Shown: piece by piece, positions 58,313-64,000 of the stretch
Layout: each line of letters opens with the position of its first letter
How positions within the stretch are numbered: the first letter of the stretch is position 1
Assembly (NCBI GenBank): GCA_941918925.1
Contig: OW799233.1
Location: 140,370,223-140,434,222, forward strand
Source of the DNA: Phyto melanocephala
Lineage: Eukaryota; Arthropoda; Insecta; Diptera; Rhinophoridae
DNA length: 64,000 bases
Direction: 5' to 3'
Made by a program: the position numbers and the translations under genes
The notes under the pieces: generated by a model
The model's database searches: none
What the model was told of the DNA's origin: nothing
Seen by the model: the letters and a program-made list of their open reading frames with translations, nothing else

Positions 58313-60220
58313 AAGTTTTTTGGCCCCACTGTGCGCCGTTATCAGCAGTTAAGCGATTTAATAAGTGCTTTTTGTTAATAAAGTCTTTTTTTTTTGGGTA
58401 AATACTTATTATAGAATTTTTATAAGTAATCTACTTAAAATTGCTTATTTCTCTTTTATTATTTTGTGTTTAAATTAAAATATTTATTTAAAAAAAAAAA
58501 CTGCACCCTAACAGTAATCCGAATACAAAATAACACAATAACTTATTATTAAAATACAAAATTTTAAATATTATTATGGGAAAAGAATAAATCCTAAATA
58601 AATTTAATTGCGATTACCTTTGTCTGGATCTTATCAAAACCTTACAAGAGAATAGAAGAAAAACACTAACAATAACCCTGTTGTTAACCCTCATCCATAA
58701 TAATACGTCGTTGACAGTTGACTATAATTTCTTTTAAAATAGCACACACACACCCACACACACAACAGACGAAAAAAAGGTGAAGAATACAACTTTCACT
58801 AGAAAGGATATTTTCTATTTTACACTAAGTTTTTTCTTTCTTCTTTGCTGGCTTTCAAAACAACTTGTAGATGATTGTTGGTGGTGGTGCTGACAATGAA
58901 ATTTTGTTTTAATTTTTTTTTTTTATATAAAAATATGTACACAAATACATACAATATAACTTCAATCTAGTGCAGAAACTTAAAAAAAAGTTGATTTTCA
59001 CGTAAGTTAATACTAAGGCTAAATAAGTCTACCGCTATTCAGTATGTCAGTTTGTTTGTCTTTCTGTCGGTCTAAGGTTTTATCTCTTGTTGGTTGTTTG
59101 GCGTTTTAAAAAGTCTCCTCTATACCAAACTAGACTGTATGTCTTTCCTTCTAATAGTCTGTCCGCATGTATTTTTTTTTTCTATGAATAAAGAATATTG
59201 TAGTTGTTGCTCTTGTAGCTGGTGATAATACTGAACCTGCAACATATATAAATATTTTTTATGATGCTTTCTCTTTTTATTTTTTTTTAATTTTTTCTAT
59301 ATATTTTTTTAATATTTAGTGTTGCTGTTGTTGTGGTAGTTGCTACAAGGGCGGAAAGCTGTCATAAGCAGATAAGCTGCCGCAATAAGCTTTCGTTGGA
59401 GATATATTTACACTGATTTACGAGATTCAGTTTGCATATGGTAATCGTAGGAAAACACAACGACCTTTTTACAATTTTCATTCTCTGTTATATATTCTTT
59501 GTTGTTGTATTATTTTTAATTTATTTAAAATTTTGCATGTTGTTTGGCTTTTTAACAAAGGAGATTGTACTCGTGTTCGCATGTCGTAATTTCAATTTAA
59601 ATTTTTCATAAAATATGAAAAAACCAAAAAAGAAAAAACAGTTATGCCAAATGTACTTTAAAATTAAATGAAGTTTTGCTTTTTTCCAAGTGTCCCACTT
59701 TTTATCTAAGTATGCATCCTATTCTAATAGTGTTGCAAATAATGAATTTAAAATATTTATATGTTCTTATAACTTTTAATATTTTTAAAAGCAATTTCTT
59801 GTTTTCTATTTGTAGTTATTTTCATTTTTTGCTTTTCACACTAAAATCCAATCTTGAAAATGCTTTCGATTAGTTTAATGTTCTATTCTATTCTGCTTTA
59901 GCCTTAATCAACCCAGTGTACGTAGACCAATGAAAAGCATTTACGTTTTGTTATAATTAAGGTCTTCACAGTTTTGCTAAGAGGCAATAAGAAAAAAACT
60001 AAATGATCTTAGTATATGTACTGAGAAAAGGGTCACTTATATATAAATGCATATTCGTAAAGAGTTTGTCAGAGATTTTTCTAGTTTGACCAAAGAAATC
60101 GAAAATGAGGTAAAATTTTGTAACAAATTTAAATTTTGCTTGTAACAAATCCAATATAGGATTAGAAATTCTTTAAAGTCTGTATGAGTGTTATTATGAA
60201 AAATTTGTATTAAAATCAAA
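58313..60220. other. AT-rich DNA, no gene seen
   Basis: Contains a (CA)n-type microsatellite at about 58743-58764 and a GTTGCTGTTGTTG run near 59322. No exon or transposon recognised. Confidence 0.5.
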
Positions 60221-61345
60221 CCGCTAAAAGAACTATATTCGGCTGTGTCAAATTTTTGATATTTTTCACCAATGCGGTATAGTACTTTTTTACCACAAAT
60301 TTTTCTTACTTACTCAACAGCTCCACTTACTGTAAAATAATTTTTTGTCCTTAAAAAAATTTTGCACTACTTCAAAATTAATAACATTTTCCTTAACTTT
60401 TAAATCAACAGTGCAAAAGAACGCTTTTTTCATTCCTCCTTAAACTCAAAATAGTTTGTCATAAATTATGTGCTCCGAAATGCTTTCAAATGCATGCAAA
60501 ATGTCTTAAAAATTTAAGGTAAACAAACATCATTAACTCATGAAACACCTAATTTTCACCTAATGTGCATGTAATCCATGAATTTACTGGACTGAAGTGC
60601 AGTTTATTAGTATGATCGTATAAATACATAATCTCCAAATCTAATTCATTGAATTGAACCCATTCATATACTTTTCTTTTGCATGTCTTTTTGCTGGGTT
60701 TCTTTCTTTAAGTCGAATTTTATATATATTTATTTTCTTAAATTTAATCTCAAATTGGAACCTAAGTAATTTATTAACCACTTTTTCTATTACAATAATT
60801 TTTGAGTAGTGAGTGTTAAAGTGGGCGTATCAAAGTAATTTCTTCTAATGGATTTAATTTATGTATTGCAACATAGAATCCCTGAATCCTCTAAAATATA
60901 TGTTCATAAAAAAATTGTATGACAATATTAAAACTCCGTCGTTTTAATAAAGTTATAAACTTCAAGTGGACTAAGTACGACACTTTGCAATCTAAAATTT
61001 CGTTCATTTTGATATATAACTACGTTTGTAATAGCATTTAAAATTTTTTTGGGGAAATATATTTAAGAAATATACCTGTATAATTTTATCACTGTACGTC
61101 AATGAGTATAGTGTGAAACTCATTTCTTTATGTCAATCAGACATTATTAATGGATAACACTTGCGATATCAGTTACAACTATCTTAATAATAGACTGATT
61201 TAGCTAATTTTCAAAGCCAAACATTTCTGGCAAAATCTTATCCTAATTCATTTCGAGCTTTATCTTGCTTTCAACGGACATAGCTATATCACTCTAAAAT
61301 TACTTAGAAAATATATACTTTAAGGGGTCTAAAGGGTCTCACCAG
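60221..61345 (-). mobile_element. Helentron-like element, diverged family B copy
   Basis: Left (3') end: CTAAAAGAACTATATTCGGC followed by TGTGTCAAATTTTTGATATT and TCACCAATGCGGTATAG, equivalent to the 51.75-kb terminus but with the hairpin broken. Then AGTGAGTGTTAAAGTGGGCG near 60810 and, at the right, TTTCAACGGACATAGCTATA, ATATATACTTTAAGGGGTCT and a lost head. Much more diverged than the other copies. Confidence 0.7.
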
Positions 61346-61984
61346 TTTGTATATAAAAATTAGTAGCTTGTCTCGTCTACCTAGTAGAACAAGCGATAGC
61401 TGAATTATTTCTCTTCTCAGATTCTGTCCGTCATTTAACTAACTAAAATATTGTTGCAATTATATATTTTATAGACGTTGCTTTATTTGCTTTAAACAAA
61501 CTGTAAATCTTTTTTATTGCAAATAATATTGGTTAGAATTTACGTTATAAAAGATAGAAACTTTATTAATATTTAACACAATAAGTTATGCAGTTCTTTA
61601 TTTATTATATCAATTATTATTATACAACTTTATTATCACACTCAATGTGTTAAACCCATAATGAACTCTGTTCTGCTACTATTTTGTACTATCTATGTTT
61701 TTTTACTATTTATAGTGTCAATACTGTCTAATATTGATAATCTGTAACTAACCAAAAATTCTTCACACATATAAACTTATAAATACCCTAACACTTAAAT
61801 GAAGAATTACGATATTAACATTAAACAATATGTAGGAAAAAAAACTACTCCCTAAAATATGCAGATGGTGAAAATAAATTTCAGCGAAGTTAACTTAACA
61901 TGTTACTGTCAATTACAAACAAAGAAAATTGTTAAATAAAAAAGGTGTATGTCAAACTGAAGCTGAAAAAAATATATTCAACCT
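61346..61984. other. AT-rich spacer, no gene seen
   Basis: Nothing recognised. Confidence 0.45.
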
Positions 61985-62052
61985 GGTTCACGCCCAAAAG
62001 CTAATCCTTTCAGCTAGTGTTCTAACCGATGGAGCACCTATATCGTCGCACT
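61985..62052 (-). repeat. Possible degenerate tRNA-like sequence
   Basis: The minus strand reads GGTGCTCCATCGGTTAGAAC followed by ACTAGCTGAAAGG and CGTGAACCAGG. The first part resembles a tRNA D-arm/A-box and the last a weak B box. No cloverleaf could be closed by eye, so at best it is a SINE or tRNA pseudogene scrap. Confidence 0.3.
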
Positions 62053-62631
62053 GACTTACATAGTTCCATTATATAGACTACTAGAAAAGCCCGGCGCGCG
62101 TTGCTACGCCCTTTAATGAATAAAAATGCATTATAAATTTAAATTGAATATCTAGTGCAAGTAGCCAAAAATGATAACTTATTTCTTATGGGCGTGGCAC
62201 TGCCCACTTTTCTAACCTTGAAATTATAAAGTCATAACAGCTCAATATGTGTGCAAAGTTTCAGAAAAATCGGTCCAGTGCAAGTACCCCAAAATTATAA
62301 TTTTTTTATGGGCGTGGCCTTGCCCACTTTTCTAACACGAAATTATACAGTCATGACAGGTCAATATGTGTGCAAAGTTTCAGAAAAATCGATCAAGTGC
62401 AAGTAGCTAAAAATGATAACTAATTTTTATGGGCGTTGCTCCGCCCACTTTTTGTCACCCATAAACACTCCCTGGAATGTGTACAACAACTTAGCTGAGT
62501 TTGAGTCCGATCGGTTTTACAGTTACGGAGTCTATAGCTAACACACACACACACACACAGAGTTTCGCTTTTATATATATAGATACATACATTATATGGA
62601 CATACATAGTTCCATTATATAGACTATAGAT
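62053..62631 (+). repeat. Dispersed repeat with three about-120-bp units, flanked by 24-bp direct repeats
   Basis: Three tandem units start at about 62155, 62278 and 62397 (GTGCAAGTA(G/C)C, AAAATxATAA, TATGGGCGTxGCxxxGCCCA, CACTTTT). The first two end with CAATATGTGTGCAAAGTTTC and AGAAAAATCG. Before them is CCCGGCGCGCGTTGCTACGC. After them is CGATCGGTTTTACAGTTACG, a (CA)n run at 62541-62559 and GAGTTTCGCTTTTATATATA. The sequence ACATAGTTCCATTATATAGA stands on both sides, as part of a 24-bp perfect direct repeat at 62058-62081 and 62603-62626. No coding capacity. The GGGCGTGGC units recall Helitron-type repeats, but the class is not settled. Confidence 0.7.
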
Positions 62632-62685
62632 CAGTCATAGGCAAAACAAGGTTCTTAGTAAATTTTCTTTTTAATCTCATGTAAA

Positions 62686-63602
62686 GGGTGTTTTTTTAAG
62701 CCCGATAGAACTTGAAATTGTAAAAAATAACACAAAAAATTAAATTGTAATCAAATTTTTTTTTTTATTCGAAAGATCAATACGTGACATTAACATTTGA
62801 AAATGATTTCGGGCATATGGGCACCGCGGCTGTTCTTGACGAAGTGCATTCTGGACGTCCAATTTTGGGCCACTTTTTCGAGCACTGCTGGCCGTATGTC
62901 ACGAATAACACGAACAATGCTGGCCTCCAAGGCGTCAATTGTTGCTGGTTTATCAGCATAAACCAGTGACTTTACGTAGCCACACAGGAAATAATCGAGA
63001 GGTGTCAAATCGCACGACCTTGGAGGCCAATTGACAGGTCCATTTCTCGAAATCAACTTATCGCCAAATTTTGATTTCAATAAGTCGATGGTTGCGTTCG
63101 CCGTATGGCACGTAGCGCCATCCTGTTGAAACCACATCTCCTCCGGATCAATGTCATCCATATTTTCAAACAAAAAATCACTGATCATGGTGCGGTAACG
63201 ACCTCCATTGACCGTAACCCGAGCTCCGGCCTCATTTTTGAAGAAATAAGGTCCGATGATGCCACCAGCGTGAAAACCGCACCAAACGGTGCATTTTTCT
63301 GGATGTAATGGAGTCTGTAGGGTCTCTTGTGGATTGGTCTCGCTCCATATGCGGCAATTTTGCTTATTAACAAACCCGTTAAGCCAAAAATGCGCCTCAT
63401 CGCTGAACACAATTTTGCGATAAAATTGGACGTCCAGAATGCGTTTCGTCAAGAACAGCCGCGGTGCCCATATGCCCGAAATCATTTTCACATGTTAATG
63501 TCACGTATTGATCTTTCGAATAAAAAACAAATTTTGATTACAATTTAATTTTTTGTGTTATTTTTTACAATTTCAAGTTCTATCGGGCTTAAAAAAACAC
63601 CC
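62686..63602 (-). mobile_element. Fold-back DD41D mariner element with 181-bp inverted arms
   Basis: The left arm 62686-62866 and right arm 63422-63602 are inverted copies differing at only a handful of positions. Both start GGGTGTTTTTTTAAGCCCG and end inside the transposase code at AATTTT. The arm contains the terminal repeat, the 3' UTR and about 25 C-terminal codons, so the 3' end of the gene is present at both ends of the element. The normal 5' end, promoter and DNA-binding domain are missing. 917 bp in all. TA lies at the right side (63603-63604); the left side reads TAAA before the arm. Confidence 0.9.
62790..63491 (-). CDS. N-terminally truncated DD41D (rosa-like) transposase, catalytic domain intact
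   Basis: An open frame of 233 codons. The catalytic core is complete: FSDEAHFWLNGF (Asp31), MWFQQDGATCHTANATI (Asp124) and CDLTPLDYFLCGYVK (Asp166), with 41 residues between the last two, the DD41D spacing. The C-terminus ends HMPEIIFKC. Residues 1 to about 23 (MISGIWAPRLFLTKRILDV) are the antisense translation of the duplicated C-terminal codons, read through the right arm, not an original N-terminus. Complete relatives have about 345 residues with a helix-turn-helix domain, absent here. If expressed it could lack specific DNA binding. There are no stops or frameshifts, indicating a young copy. Closest relative in the window is the relic at 29921-30262. Confidence 0.82.
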   Translation of the reverse strand: MKMISGIWAPRLFLTKRILDVQFYRKIVFSDEAHFWLNGFVNKQNCRIWSETNPQETLQTPLHPEKCTVWCGFHAGGIIGPYFFKNEAGARVTVNGGRYRTMISDFLFENMDDIDPEEMWFQQDGATCHTANATIDLLKSKFGDKLISRNGPVNWPPRSCDLTPLDYFLCGYVKSLVYADKPATIDALEASIVRVIRDIRPAVLEKVAQNWTSRMHFVKNSRGAHMPEIIFKC

Positions 63603-63604
63603 TA

Positions 63605-64000
63605 TATATATCACACGTATTGTCTGAGAGCAAAAAATCTGCAGTCTAGTATCAGCTTTTCAGAAAAAAGGTTGTGGTCTGCGATGTCAACTTAAAAATT
63701 TCAAAAAGCACAAAACTAAGAAAAAAATTGCGCAATTAAAAAAAAATCACTAAATTTAAAATTTTTAACTTTTGAAAAATGCAATAAGTTTCAATCGCAT
63801 TTATTAAGAGTATAAGCAGCAGATAAATTTAAAAATAATTTTATTTTAAATAATACGTTTTTAAACAGTATGACAACTTGAACCTCTCGTTGCCAATATA
63901 ACTATCTTACAATAAAATTTACAGCCTTTACACATCAGCTGCTCTCTGGAATACCTTATTGTACATCGGGCAACGTAACTAAAGTTCTAATGATAACGAT
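63605..64000. other. AT-rich DNA, no gene seen
   Basis: Nothing recognised to the end of the window. Confidence 0.5.

Noticed and set aside
58743..58764. CA-rich microsatellite as a regulatory element
   Set aside because: Ordinary simple repeat without other signals.
61985..62052. A functional tRNA gene
   Set aside because: No cloverleaf can be formed and the B box is poor; kept only as a low-confidence tRNA-like scrap.
63105..63548. Plus-strand frames over the fold-back mariner
   Set aside because: Antisense shadows of the DD41D transposase; the minus strand carries all catalytic motifs.

Overview
The window is a 64 kb, strongly AT-rich stretch of insect nuclear DNA that looks intergenic or intronic. 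I could not recognise a single host exon, rRNA or functional tRNA gene. What can be read is almost entirely transposable-element debris typical of a higher (brachyceran, probably schizophoran) fly. It includes DINE-1/INE-1-like non-autonomous Helentrons with GTCC/GTCT-rich heads and GTGGGCGT blocks, DD41D (rosa-like) and DD37E members of the Tc1/mariner superfamily, jockey-type, R1-type and other LINE relics, a tRNA-derived SINE and a hAT-type MITE. The assignment to a fly is an inference from these families; the species is not determined.

Layout. 0-8 kb: a broken jockey-like LINE (2.4-4.4 kb, + strand), a SINE (4.6 kb), a Helentron fragment and the 3' end of an R1-like LINE (7.5-8.1 kb). 9.4-14.2 kb: the only long intact transposase of the window (DD37E, 335 aa), a LINE RNase H relic, a mariner scrap, a TA-flanked internally deleted DD41D element (12.15-13.0 kb) and a 638-bp TA-flanked element full of AAACCGG motifs. 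14-33 kb: mostly unique AT-rich DNA with LINE relics, a Helitron replicase N-terminal relic (19.2 kb), a hAT MITE with a perfect 8-bp target duplication (21.3 kb), an unexplained four-copy inverted motif cluster (24.9-25.6 kb) and two damaged mariners (27.8 and 30 kb). 33-46.4 kb: Helentron copies and pieces, plus two DD41D copies in opposite orientation that share the same lesion at a catalytic motif. 46.5-55.2 kb: LINE RNase H relics, a SINE with a perfect 14-bp target duplication, a 1.9-kb Helentron carrying a nested mariner, and a 5'-truncated LINE with a 348-codon reverse-transcriptase frame and poly(A) tail. 57-64 kb: a second Helentron split by a mariner, a third diverged Helentron, a tandem-unit dispersed repeat, and a DD41D element converted into a fold-back structure with 181-bp arms.

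How the pieces relate. The only protein products that could plausibly be made are the DD37E transposase (9430-10437), an N-terminally truncated DD41D transposase that keeps all three catalytic Asp residues (62790-63491), and a partial LINE RT (54159-55205). Several non-autonomous elements belong to the same DD41D group. The nested insertions give a relative chronology in which the Helentrons are older than the mariners inside them. I found no convincing new enzymatic or defence system; the best candidates for something undescribed are the fold-back DD41D element, the four-copy inverted motif cluster at 24.9-25.6 kb and the AAACCGG-rich TA element.
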